Shown here: positions 26,197-34,444 of the stretch, in pieces | Layout of the letters: the number at the start of each line of letters is the position of its first letter | How positions within the stretch are numbered: the first letter of the stretch is position 1 | From: Oscillospiraceae bacterium | GTDB taxonomy: Bacteria > Bacillota > Clostridia > Oscillospirales > Acutalibacteraceae | Assembly: GCA_015065965.1 (NCBI GenBank) | Contig: SVPH01000003.1 | Location: 46,975-110,974 of the forward strand | Direction: 5' to 3' | DNA: 64,000 nucleotides | The notes under the pieces: generated by a model | Database searches by the model: none | Told to the model about the DNA's origin: nothing | Seen by the model: only the letters and a program-made list of their open reading frames with translations | Made by a program: the position numbers and the translations under genes

Positions 26197-28815
26197 ATGG
26201 CAAAAGAACTCGCCAAGCAGTACGATCCGAAAAATGTTGAGGACCGTATTTATGACTTCTGGCTTAAAGGAAAGTATTTCCACGCCAAGGTTGAAAATGA
26301 CAAAAAACCTTATACTATCGTTATTCCGCCTCCTAACATCACAGGTCAACTCCATATGGGCCATGCCCTTGATAATACTTTGCAGGATATTCTTATCCGC
26401 TGGAGAAGAATGCAGGGCTATGATGCACTTTGGCTGCCCGGCACTGACCATGCATCAATTGCAACAGAAGCAAAGATTGTTGAAGCAATGAAGGCAGAAG
26501 GTCTTACAAAAGAGGACCTTGGCAGAGATGGCTTCCTTAAGCGTGCATGGGAGTGGAAAGAAAAATACGGCGGCCGTATTATCGAACAACTTAAGAAAAT
26601 GGGCTCATCCTGCGACTGGGACAGAGAGCGCTTTACTCTTGACGAAGGCTGCAGCAAGGCTGTTCTTGAAGTTTTCTGCCGCCTTTATGAAAAGGGTCTT
26701 ATTTACAGAGGCGAAAGAATTATAAACTGGTGTCCTCATTGTCTTACATCAATTTCCGATGCAGAGGTTGAATATGAGGATCAGGCAGGTCATTTCTGGC
26801 ATCTTCGCTATCCTTTCAAGGACGGCAGCGGATACCTCATGCTTGCAACAACAAGACCCGAAACACTTCTCGGCGATACAGCGGTTGCTGTTAACCCCAA
26901 CGATGAAAGATATAAGGATATGATTGGCAAAACCCTTATCCTTCCTATTGTTCACCGCGAAATTCCCGTTATTGCGGATGAATATGTTGAAATGGACTTC
27001 GGAACAGGTGTTGTTAAAATCACTCCTGCTCATGACCCCAACGACTTTGAAGTAGGTCTTCGCCATAACCTTGAAGTTATCAATGTTATGACCGATGATG
27101 CCAAAATTACTGCTGATTATCCCAAGTACGCCGGCATGGACAGATACGAAGCAAGAAAGGCTATCGTTGCTGACCTTGAAGCAGAAGGTGCACTCGTTAA
27201 GATTGAAGATTACAGCCACAATGTCGGCACATGCTACCGTTGCCACACAAGCGTTGAACCCAGAGTTTCAAAGCAGTGGTTTGTTAAAATGGCACCCCTT
27301 GCCGAGCCTGCAATCGAATGCGTTAAGAGCGGCAAAACTCAGTTTGTTCCCGAAAGATTTGAAAAGACATATTTCCATTGGATGGAGAACATCAAAGACT
27401 GGTGTATTTCCCGTCAACTCTGGTGGGGTCACAGAATCCCTGCTTATTACTGCACTGATTGCGGTGAAGTAACAGTTGCAAAATCCGCTCCCGATTGCTG
27501 TCCAAAGTGCGGCGGTAAGGTTGAGCAGGATCCCGATACACTTGATACATGGTTCTCATCGGCACTCTGGCCGTTCTCAACTCTCGGTTGGCCCGATAAT
27601 ACACCTGAACTTGACCATTATTTCCCCACAAGCACTCTTGTTACCGGTTATGACATTATCTTCTTCTGGGTTGCCAGAATGATTTTCTCAAGTTGCGAGC
27701 AGATGGGTTGTGAACCGTTTAAAACGGTATTTATCCACGGTATTGTCAGAGATGCTCAGGGCAGAAAAATGTCAAAATCGCTCGGCAACGGTATTGATCC
27801 TCTTGAAGTTATTGATCAGTACGGTGCAGATGCTCTCAGATTTACTCTTGCAACCGGCAACAGCCCCGGAAACGACATGAGATTTTCGGATGAAAAGGTT
27901 GGTTCAAGCCGTAACTTTGCAAATAAACTCTGGAATGCATCAAGATTTATTCTTATGAATATTGGTGATGATGAGATTCCCTGCGAACTTCCTGCAAACC
28001 TTGCACTTGAAGATAAGTGGGTAATCAGCCTTGTTAACAGCCTTGCAAAAGAGGTTACAGATAATCTTGAAAAGTTTGAACTCGGCGTTGCCGTTGCAAA
28101 ACTTTATGATTTCATCTGGGATATCTTCTGCGATTGGTATATTGAACTTGCAAAAATCCGCCTTCAGAAGGGCGGCGAAGAGGCTCAGAGCGCAAAGCAG
28201 GTTCTTGTTTGGGTAATGGATAAGATTCTTAAACTTCTTCATCCCTTTATGCCTTTCATTACTGAAGAAATCTGGCAGACAATTCCTCACGACGGCGAAT
28301 CAATCATGATTTCAGCATGGCCTGAATATGACGAGAGCCTTTCATATGCTGCTGAGGAAGAGGAAATGGAAAGAGTTATGACTGCTGTCAGAGCAATCCG
28401 TAACCGCAGAGCAGAGATGAATGTACCTCCCTCAAAGAAGGCTAAAGTTTATATTGCAACTGCTCATAAGGCAACATTTGAGCAGGGCGGCGTATTCATG
28501 CAGCGCCTTGCAAGCGCATCTGAGGTTGAAATTGCTGACAGTTTTGAACTTGACGGCGCAGTTTGCATTGTTACACAGGACGCAAAGATATATATTCCCA
28601 TGGGTGAACTCGTTGATTTTGAGGCTGAAAAGGCAAGACTCAATAAAGAACTTGCTGCAGTTCAGAAGGACCTTGATTTTGTTAACAATAAACTTTCAAA
28701 TGAAAACTTTGTTGCAAAAGCACCTGCAAATGTTGTTGCCGCTCAGCGTGAACAGGCCGCAAAATATGCCGAAAAGATTGAGATGCTTAAAGAAAGCATT
28801 GCAAAACTCGGTTAA
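26197..28815 (+). CDS. valS: Valyl-tRNA synthetase
   Basis: The 872-aa class I synthetase charges tRNA-Val. It has [17 protein letters not shown] with the HIGH signature as HMGH (53-56), an editing (CP1) domain in the middle, a CxxC zinc-type pair region ([10 protein letters not shown] and CPKCGG), KMSKS at 524-528, an anticodon-binding helical domain, and a C-terminal coiled coil that clamps tRNA. Length is normal for the family. AAAGGATG precedes the ATG. It is controlled by the T-box immediately upstream and is separated from folC by a weak hairpin. Confidence 0.97.
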   Translation: MAKELAKQYDPKNVEDRIYDFWLKGKYFHAKVENDKKPYTIVIPPPNITGQLHMGHALDNTLQDILIRWRRMQGYDALWLPGTDHASIATEAKIVEAMKAEGLTKEDLGRDGFLKRAWEWKEKYGGRIIEQLKKMGSSCDWDRERFTLDEGCSKAVLEVFCRLYEKGLIYRGERIINWCPHCLTSISDAEVEYEDQAGHFWHLRYPFKDGSGYLMLATTRPETLLGDTAVAVNPNDERYKDMIGKTLILPIVHREIPVIADEYVEMDFGTGVVKITPAHDPNDFEVGLRHNLEVINVMTDDAKITADYPKYAGMDRYEARKAIVADLEAEGALVKIEDYSHNVGTCYRCHTSVEPRVSKQWFVKMAPLAEPAIECVKSGKTQFVPERFEKTYFHWMENIKDWCISRQLWWGHRIPAYYCTDCGEVTVAKSAPDCCPKCGGKVEQDPDTLDTWFSSALWPFSTLGWPDNTPELDHYFPTSTLVTGYDIIFFWVARMIFSSCEQMGCEPFKTVFIHGIVRDAQGRKMSKSLGNGIDPLEVIDQYGADALRFTLATGNSPGNDMRFSDEKVGSSRNFANKLWNASRFILMNIGDDEIPCELPANLALEDKWVISLVNSLAKEVTDNLEKFELGVAVAKLYDFIWDIFCDWYIELAKIRLQKGGEEAQSAKQVLVWVMDKILKLLHPFMPFITEEIWQTIPHDGESIMISAWPEYDESLSYAAEEEEMERVMTAVRAIRNRRAEMNVPPSKKAKVYIATAHKATFEQGGVFMQRLASASEVEIADSFELDGAVCIVTQDAKIYIPMGELVDFEAEKARLNKELAAVQKDLDFVNNKLSNENFVAKAPANVVAAQREQAAKYAEKIEMLKESIAKLG

Positions 28816-28832
28816 ATGTTAAATTTTTAGGT

Positions 28833-28862
28833 GTGGCGGGGGCAATGCTTCCGCCACCTTTA
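28833..28862 (+). terminator. Weak hairpin between valS and folC
   Basis: GTGGCGG (28833-28839) pairs with CCGCCAC (28851-28857), followed by CTTTAATTT. The T tract is short, so it may only attenuate transcription into folC. Confidence 0.45.
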
Positions 28863-28876
28863 ATTTAGGTGATGTT

Positions 28877-30154
28877 ATGAATTGTAATGAAGCAATTGAA
28901 TATATCCATTCTCTTGAAAAATTCGGAATTAAGCCCGGAATGGAGCGTATCCGTGCTCTGTGTAACGAACTCGGAAATCCGCAGGATAAACTGAAGGTTA
29001 TCCATGTTGCAGGCACAAACGGCAAAGGCTCAACTTCAACAATGATTTCCAATATCCTCAGAAAAAGCGGATATAATACAGGGCTCTTTATTTCTCCTTA
29101 TGTTACTGATTTCAGAGAACGCATACAGTATAACGGTAATATGATTGAAAAAAATGAACTTGCTGAATGCATTGAAAGGGTAAAGTCTGCAATTGAAAGG
29201 CTTTCTGTAAAAAACATACAGCCAACAGAGTTTGAAGCCATTACTGCAACTGCATTTCTGTATTTTAAAAAGAAAAACTGCGATTTTGTTGTGCTTGAAG
29301 TGGGCTTAGGCGGCAGATTGGATTCAACAAATGTCATAAATGCTCCGTATGTAAGCGTTATAACAAGCATTTCTTTTGACCATACATCAATTCTGGGCGA
29401 TACAATTGAGAAAATTGCAGCAGAAAAAAGCGGTATTATAAAATTCGGCGCCGAAACAGTTGTTTATCCGTTTCAAGATGAAAAAGCAATGAATATTATC
29501 AAAAAGACATGCGAAGAGAAGTGTAACTCTCTGCGTATTCCCGATATCAACCGTCTTAAAATCGGCGAAGAAAGGCTTGAAGGCACACAGATAATTTATG
29601 ACGGTATAAAGTTTAATCTTCCGCTTGCCGGCAGGCATATGGCTTTTAATGCATGCACTGCTATTGAAGCAGTTCGATCACTTTCAAGGTTTGGAATAAA
29701 AATCAGTGAGGAACATATTGTCAATGGCATTGAGTGTTCCATAATGCTTGCCAGAATGGAACTTATAAAGAAAAAACCTGTTGTTATCCTTGACGGAGGG
29801 CATAATGAAGGCTGTGCGGCCGCACTTTCCGAATTCGTAAAAAAGCATTTAAGCGGAAAAAGAATCATTGTAGTCAGTTCTATGATGGCAGATAAAGATT
29901 ATCTTTCTTATTTGAGTGCGATTGCACCTCTTGCCGATACTTTCATAGCGACAAAAGCAAATGTGCCGCGTGCGCTCAGCAGCAATGAACTTATGGAAAA
30001 TGCGGAAAAATTCTGTAAGCAATGTTATGATATCCCTGATCCGCAAAAGGCAATTGTTGCAGCACATAATATTCTTCAATCCGATGATGCACTTATAGTA
30101 TGCGGTTCTTTTTATCTGGCAGGAGAAATAAGAGAAACTTTGCTTAATTTTTAA
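28877..30154 (+). CDS. folC: Bifunctional folylpolyglutamate/dihydrofolate synthase
   Basis: A 425-aa Mur-ligase-family enzyme that adds glutamates to folates in the cytoplasm. Signatures are VIHVAGTNGKGSTSTMI (P-loop, ATP binding), LFISPYVTDFRERI, VLEVGLGGRLDSTNV, ITSISFDHTSILGDTIEKIA AEKSGIIK (split by a space) and VVILDGGHNEGCAAAL in the C-terminal domain. The family-typical length is complete. AGGTGAT precedes the ATG. A strong terminator follows. Confidence 0.95.
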   Translation: MNCNEAIEYIHSLEKFGIKPGMERIRALCNELGNPQDKLKVIHVAGTNGKGSTSTMISNILRKSGYNTGLFISPYVTDFRERIQYNGNMIEKNELAECIERVKSAIERLSVKNIQPTEFEAITATAFLYFKKKNCDFVVLEVGLGGRLDSTNVINAPYVSVITSISFDHTSILGDTIEKIAAEKSGIIKFGAETVVYPFQDEKAMNIIKKTCEEKCNSLRIPDINRLKIGEERLEGTQIIYDGIKFNLPLAGRHMAFNACTAIEAVRSLSRFGIKISEEHIVNGIECSIMLARMELIKKKPVVILDGGHNEGCAAALSEFVKKHLSGKRIIVVSSMMADKDYLSYLSAIAPLADTFIATKANVPRALSSNELMENAEKFCKQCYDIPDPQKAIVAAHNILQSDDALIVCGSFYLAGEIRETLLNF

Positions 30155-30190
30155 CAGCCTTTACAATTCAACAATTTTTTTATAATCAAT

Positions 30191-30220
30191 CCCTTATCCT
30201 TTGTGATAAGGGATTTTTTT
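30191..30220 (+). terminator. Rho-independent terminator after folC
   Basis: CCCTTATC and GATAAGGG form an 8-bp stem with a 6-base loop and seven T. It separates folC from the spoIIA operon. Confidence 0.88.
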
Positions 30221-30237
30221 ATTTAAGGAGTGAAAAA

Positions 30238-30561
30238 ATGGCAATTAAAATTAATACAACACCCGTTAGAATTACTGTTGTTCTCAGCGGAGAAATTGAC
30301 CACCATAATGCGGCTGCACTTCGGCTTGAAGCAGATGAAGCAATTCAATCTTCCCTTGCGCCGAACGTCCGCCTTGATTTCGGAGATGTAACTTTTATGG
30401 ACAGTTCGGGAATAGGATTTGTACTCGGAAGATACCGTATTGCGGAAAGTTACGGTGGAAATGTAGAAGTGGTTAATCTTTCGGACAGGCTATATTCAAT
30501 GATGAAACTTGCCGGATTGGACAAACTTGTAACACTGAAAAATAAAAAGGAAGTGAAATAA
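30238..30561 (+). CDS. spoIIAA: Anti-sigma-F factor antagonist SpoIIAA
   Basis: A 107-aa STAS-domain protein. FMDSSGIGFVLGRYRIAE contains the phosphorylatable serine (Ser57, matching Ser58 of Bacillus subtilis) and the conserved helix. In its unphosphorylated form the protein frees sigma-F from SpoIIAB in the forespore. AAGGAG lies before the ATG. Its stop codon shares a base with the next ATG (TAATG), the standard spoIIA order. Confidence 0.95.
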   Translation: MAIKINTTPVRITVVLSGEIDHHNAAALRLEADEAIQSSLAPNVRLDFGDVTFMDSSGIGFVLGRYRIAESYGGNVEVVNLSDRLYSMMKLAGLDKLVTLKNKKEVK

Positions 30562-31010
30562 TGAAACCTATAAATCAAATGAAATTGCAAATTGAAAGCC
30601 GTTCTGTAAATGAGGCGTTTTCAAGAGCAACGGTTGCGGCTTTTGCTGCTCAACTTGATCCCAATATTGAAGAGATATCCGACATAAAAACGGCTGTCAG
30701 TGAAGCGGTTACAAACTGTATTGTTCATGCTTATCCTGAAAGTGTGGGCATAATTTACATATGGGCAGGAATTTATGAAAACGGTGTTTTTAAAGTCAAG
30801 ATTAAAGATAAAGGCTGCGGAATTCAGAATGTAAAACAGGCAATGGAACCGCTTTTTACGACTTTAGGCGGAGAAAGAGCTGGTCTCGGATTTGCTGTTA
30901 TGGAAAGTTTTTGCGATAAAATCAAAGTTTCATCTAATATCGGCAAAGGAACAACTGTTATTTTGGAAAAACATTTTATAACACGCGGTGCGTCAGATGG
31001 CAGAGATTAA
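30561..31010 (+). CDS. spoIIAB: Anti-sigma-F factor / serine kinase SpoIIAB
   Basis: A 149-aa GHKL-type kinase. SEAVTNCIVHAYP is the N-box (Glu and Asn for metal and ATP binding), IKDKGCGI is the G1 box and GGERAGLGFAVMESF is the G2 region. It binds and inhibits sigma-F and phosphorylates SpoIIAA. Length and order match the canonical operon. It overlaps spoIIAA by one base and sigF by 14 bases, giving translational coupling. Confidence 0.95.
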   Translation: MKPINQMKLQIESRSVNEAFSRATVAAFAAQLDPNIEEISDIKTAVSEAVTNCIVHAYPESVGIIYIWAGIYENGVFKVKIKDKGCGIQNVKQAMEPLFTTLGGERAGLGFAVMESFCDKIKVSSNIGKGTTVILEKHFITRGASDGRD

Positions 31011-31662
31011 AACAGAAAGAAACAAGTTGGTTGAGAGTAATTTCGGGCTCGTGCATGCCTGTGCCAACCGATTCAGAGGCAGGGGAGCAGAATATGATGA
31101 TTTGTTTCAGGCGGGTTGTGTAGGACTTATTAAGGCTGCGGATAACTTTGATGAATCAAGGGGATTTTCGTTTTCGACATATGCAGTTCCTGTTATTTTG
31201 GGTGAAATCAAACGCATTTTCCGCGACGGAGGAACAGTTAAAATCGGAAGATCTGTCAAAGAAAAATCAAGAATTGCAATTAAAAGAAAAGAAGAAATTG
31301 CCGTTACTTTAGGAAGAGAACCAACAATCAGCGAACTTGCGCAAAGTATGGGTATTGAAAGCGCTGAAGCAGCAATGCTGCTTAATGCATCAATGCCTGC
31401 ATTGTCTCTTACATCCGGTGAGGAAGATGAAAGTCAACTTGATATTCCCATTGATTCACCTGAAAATGAAGTTTCTGATTTGCTTGCTTTGCGTCAGGTG
31501 CTTGAATCTCTTGATGAACGTGACAGGAAAATGATAGAATTACGCTACTACGGAGGACTAACACAATCAAAAACAGCAGTCAAATTGGGGATGACTCAAG
31601 TTCAGGTTTCAAGGCGGGAAAAAGTTGTTCTTGAAATGATAAGAAAAAAATTGACCACATAG
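30997..31662 (+). CDS. sigF: RNA polymerase sigma-F factor
   Basis: A 221-aa sporulation sigma factor, started at ATG 30997 (a GTG at 30988 is also possible; neither has a strong ribosome binding site because of coupling to spoIIAB). Region 2 reads YDDLFQAGCVGLIKAADNFD with FSTYAVPVILGEIKR, region 3 follows, and region 4 is LDERDRKMIELRYYGGLTQS (split from KTAVKLGMTQVQVSRREK, the helix-turn-helix). It directs early forespore transcription. Its presence is strong evidence for a spore former. Confidence 0.95.
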   Translation: MAEIKTERNKLVESNFGLVHACANRFRGRGAEYDDLFQAGCVGLIKAADNFDESRGFSFSTYAVPVILGEIKRIFRDGGTVKIGRSVKEKSRIAIKRKEEIAVTLGREPTISELAQSMGIESAEAAMLLNASMPALSLTSGEEDESQLDIPIDSPENEVSDLLALRQVLESLDERDRKMIELRYYGGLTQSKTAVKLGMTQVQVSRREKVVLEMIRKKLTT

Positions 31663-31664
31663 CA

Positions 31665-31693
31665 TTGACAAACTGAAATATTAAGTTTAAACT
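31665..31693 (+). promoter_or_regulatory. Sigma-A-type promoter of the aldolase gene
   Basis: TTGACA (31665-31670), a 17-base spacer and TAAACT (31688-31693), 50 bases before the start codon. Confidence 0.6.
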
Positions 31694-31698
31694 GAAAT

Positions 31699-31716
31699 GC
31701 GGCAGATATCTGCCGC
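31699..31716. repeat. Perfect 18-bp palindrome at the predicted transcription start
   Basis: GCGGCAGATATCTGCCGC reads the same on both strands. It lies five bases after the -10 box, so it covers the expected +1 region. It may be an operator, or a remnant terminator of sigF (only a broken T tract follows). Confidence 0.55.
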
Positions 31717-31743
31717 TTATTCTGTTTTATGGAGTGATTTTTA

Positions 31744-32667
31744 ATGATCAAAAACATTCCCGACGGTGTATATCCGACAATGGTGACACCTTTTACGGAT
31801 GATAACAAAATCGATTACAACGGTGTTCTTGCCATGCTTGAATGGTATTCAAATAATGGCGTTGACGGAATATTTGCAATCTGTCAGTCAAGTGAAATTT
31901 TCTTCCTTTCGTTTGAAGAAAGACTTGAACTTTTAAGGTTCATTATGAAAAACAAGCCTGCTGATATGAGCGTTGTTGCTTCGGGACATACAGCCGATGA
32001 ACTTGACAGGCAGATATATGAGGCAAATGCATTTATATCAGAGGGTATTGATGCATATGTATTTATTGCAAACCGTTTTGCCAAGCAGGATGAGGATGAT
32101 TCGGTTTTTCTTAAAAACTATGAAAAAATGGTTTCTTCAATTCCTGAAATCGGTCTTGGCATCTATGAATGTCCTTATCCTTATAAACGCCTTATGGCAC
32201 CTGAAACACTCAGGCAGTGTGCTCTTGACGGCAGACTTAAATTCCTTAAGGATACTTGTTGCCGTATTGGTGAAATTGAAGCGAAACTTAAGGCGGTTGA
32301 AGGTTTGGGTCTTAAAATTTATAATGCTAACTCTGCAACACTTCTCGAATCACTCAGGGCAGGATGTGCAGGATTCTCAGGCGTTATGGGCAATTTCCAC
32401 CCCGAACTTTATTCATGGCTTTGTAAAAATTATAAAACCGAGCCTGAAAAAGCAGAGCAGGTTCAGGCTTTTCTTGCGTTTGCTTCGCTTGCAGAATGCC
32501 AGATGTATCCCGTGAATGCAAAATATCACCTCGGACTTTGCGGTGTTGATATCGGTTATAATTGCCGCGTTAAGGATGCTTCTCTTTTTACCGAGGGCAA
32601 TAAAAAAGAAATACAGCAGATGTTTACTGTTGAAAAAATGTTTAAAGAAATGTTAAATATCGGCTGA
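31744..32667 (+). CDS. Dihydrodipicolinate synthase/N-acetylneuraminate lyase-family aldolase
   Basis: A 307-aa class I aldolase of the DapA/NanA superfamily. GVYPTMVTPFTDDNKIDYNG is the N-terminal signature, GIYECPYPYKRL holds the conserved tyrosine, and LKFLKDTCCRIGEI has the Schiff-base lysine. A true dapA is present at 47551-48438 beside dapB, so this copy is probably a sugar-acid or sialic-acid-type aldolase. It has its own promoter with a palindrome over the start site. Confidence 0.82.
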   Translation: MIKNIPDGVYPTMVTPFTDDNKIDYNGVLAMLEWYSNNGVDGIFAICQSSEIFFLSFEERLELLRFIMKNKPADMSVVASGHTADELDRQIYEANAFISEGIDAYVFIANRFAKQDEDDSVFLKNYEKMVSSIPEIGLGIYECPYPYKRLMAPETLRQCALDGRLKFLKDTCCRIGEIEAKLKAVEGLGLKIYNANSATLLESLRAGCAGFSGVMGNFHPELYSWLCKNYKTEPEKAEQVQAFLAFASLAECQMYPVNAKYHLGLCGVDIGYNCRVKDASLFTEGNKKEIQQMFTVEKMFKEMLNIG

Positions 32668-32704
32668 TTGTTACAAAATTGTACACTTTGAATAAAAATA
32701 CATA

Positions 32705-32733
32705 TTGATTTATATATTTTTATATGTTAAAAT
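32705..32733 (+). promoter_or_regulatory. Sigma-A-type promoter of the SDR gene
   Basis: TTGATT (32705-32710), a 17-base spacer and TAAAAT (32728-32733), about 50 bases before the start codon. Confidence 0.65.
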
Positions 32734-32781
32734 TATTTTGTTACATTTTGGCGAAATATTAAATTATTGGAGGAAATCAAA

Positions 32782-34329
32782 ATGGCACAGAAAAAGACCG
32801 TATTCCTTACCGGTGCTTCAGGTACAATGGGTTGGGAAGGTTTCCAGCAACTCTATGCAAAGAAAGATAAGTTTAACATTGTTGTTCTTCTTCGTGACAG
32901 CGAGAAGAACAGAAAGAAGTTCGCTCCTTACATGAACGATCCTTCTGTTAAGGTTGTTTGGGGTGACCTTAAGAAGTATGAAAGTGTTCTTGAATGCGTT
33001 ACAGGTTCAGACTATGTTCTTCATGTTGGCGGTATGGTTTCACCTGCTGCTGACTATTATCCCATCAACACAATCAAAACCAATGTTGGTGCTGCAAAGA
33101 ATATTGTTGCTGCAGTTAAGGCTCAGCCTGATCCCGATGCAATCAAGGTTGTTTATATCGGTACTGTTGCTGAAACAGGTGAAAGAGATGATCCTATCCA
33201 TTGGGCACGTACAGGCGACCCCATCAAAATCAGCGTTTATGACCATTATGCAACCAGCAAGGTAATTGCTGAATCAATTTTTGCTGAGTCAGGTCTTAAG
33301 CATTGGGTATCACTCCGTCAGTCAGGTATTCTTTATCCTGAAATTCTCAAGAATATGGAACCCATCATGTATCATGTTGTTATCAACGGTGTTCTTGAAT
33401 GGGCAACAGTTGAAGATTCAGGCCGTCTTCTTGTTAATGTCTGCGGTGATGATGTTCCCGAAGAGTTCTGGAGAAGATTCTATAACATCGGTTCAGGTGC
33501 TGAATACAGAATCACAAACATGGAATTTGAAGAACTTCTTCTCGGCAAGTGCGGTCTCGGCCTTGGCGATCCCAAGAAACTCTTTGATCCTGATTGGTTC
33601 ATTACCCGTAACTTCCACGGTCAGTGGTATCTTGACTCAGATGTTCTTGAAAATTATCTCCACTTCAGAGCAAATGTGCCCATCAAGCAGTATTTCAAGA
33701 GCATGATGGATAAGGTTGAATGGTTCTATAAACTTGCATTCCTTGCAAAACCCTTTGCTCCGCTGGTTAAACCTTTCATGAAGAAGATTGCTCAGACTCC
33801 TGTTTACGGCACTCTTTGGTGGAAGGCAAATAACGTTACTCCCAGAGTCAATGCATATGTTGGCTCAATGGAGAAATGGAATGCAATCGGCAGCGACTGG
33901 AGCAAGGTAAATGTTTATCGTCCCAACGATGATCCTGCGAAGGCTAACGTTCTTGATCACGGTTATGATGAAACCAAGGACTTCAATTCACTCACAGTTG
34001 AAGATCTCAAGAAGGCTGCTGCTTTCAGAGGCGGCGAATGCCTTGCAACTGAAATCGTTGATATGTATACTCCCGTTCTCTGGAAGTGTGCTCACGGTCA
34101 CGAATTCATGATGTCACCCAACCTTGTTCTCCGCGGCGGTCACTGGTGTCCTGAAGAACTTCCCTCAACACTTGAAAAGTGCGAGCAGAAAAAGTTCCGT
34201 TGGGCATATGATGATGAAGCAAAGGTTAATCCTTTCTTTGCTCAGGTTTGGTATCCTCTCCATGATAAGGATGAAAACAATGTTTACACCGAAGAAATCT
34301 ATGCTGATTTCAAGGAGTATCAGAAATAA
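32782..34329 (+). CDS. NAD(P)-dependent epimerase/dehydratase with zinc-finger-like C-terminus
   Basis: A 515-aa extended SDR. The start ATG at 32782 has GGAGG eight bases upstream. The Rossmann motif is TVFLTGASGTMGWEG, and the active site YDHYATSKVIAE has the catalytic YxxxK. The SDR region covers about 350 residues; the remaining part is unusual and ends with WKCAHGHEFMMSPNLVLRGG and HWCPEE, resembling a treble-clef/zinc-ribbon (C-x2-H-G-H ... C-P) that has lost its last cysteine. Codon use is rich in AAG, CTT and GTT, as in the highly expressed valS. The substrate is unknown. Confidence 0.78.
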   Translation: MAQKKTVFLTGASGTMGWEGFQQLYAKKDKFNIVVLLRDSEKNRKKFAPYMNDPSVKVVWGDLKKYESVLECVTGSDYVLHVGGMVSPAADYYPINTIKTNVGAAKNIVAAVKAQPDPDAIKVVYIGTVAETGERDDPIHWARTGDPIKISVYDHYATSKVIAESIFAESGLKHWVSLRQSGILYPEILKNMEPIMYHVVINGVLEWATVEDSGRLLVNVCGDDVPEEFWRRFYNIGSGAEYRITNMEFEELLLGKCGLGLGDPKKLFDPDWFITRNFHGQWYLDSDVLENYLHFRANVPIKQYFKSMMDKVEWFYKLAFLAKPFAPLVKPFMKKIAQTPVYGTLWWKANNVTPRVNAYVGSMEKWNAIGSDWSKVNVYRPNDDPAKANVLDHGYDETKDFNSLTVEDLKKAAAFRGGECLATEIVDMYTPVLWKCAHGHEFMMSPNLVLRGGHWCPEELPSTLEKCEQKKFRWAYDDEAKVNPFFAQVWYPLHDKDENNVYTEEIYADFKEYQK

Positions 34330-34340
34330 TTGATATTTTC

Positions 34341-34375
34341 AGCGCCTTTCGTAATTGAAAGGCGCTTTTATTTTT
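34341..34375 (+). terminator. Rho-independent terminator after the SDR gene
   Basis: AGCGCCTTTC (34341-34350) and GAAAGGCGCT (34357-34366) form a 10-bp stem followed by a T-rich tail. Confidence 0.85.
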
Positions 34376-34384
34376 AAAATAATA

Positions 34385-34413
34385 TTGTATCCGGAACATT
34401 TATATGATAAAAT
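34385..34413 (+). promoter_or_regulatory. Sigma-A-type promoter of the solute-binding lipoprotein gene
   Basis: TTGTAT (34385-34390), a 17-base spacer and TAAAAT (34408-34413), 31 bases before the start codon. Confidence 0.6.
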
Positions 34414-34444
34414 ATACTTAAATATATTCTTAGGGAAGTATTAT

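Noticed and set aside
30160..30186. TTTACA/TATAAT pair between folC and spoIIAA as a spoIIA promoter
   Set aside because: The spacer is only 15 bases and the folC terminator lies between it and spoIIAA; sporulation operons usually use sigma-H and Spo0A.
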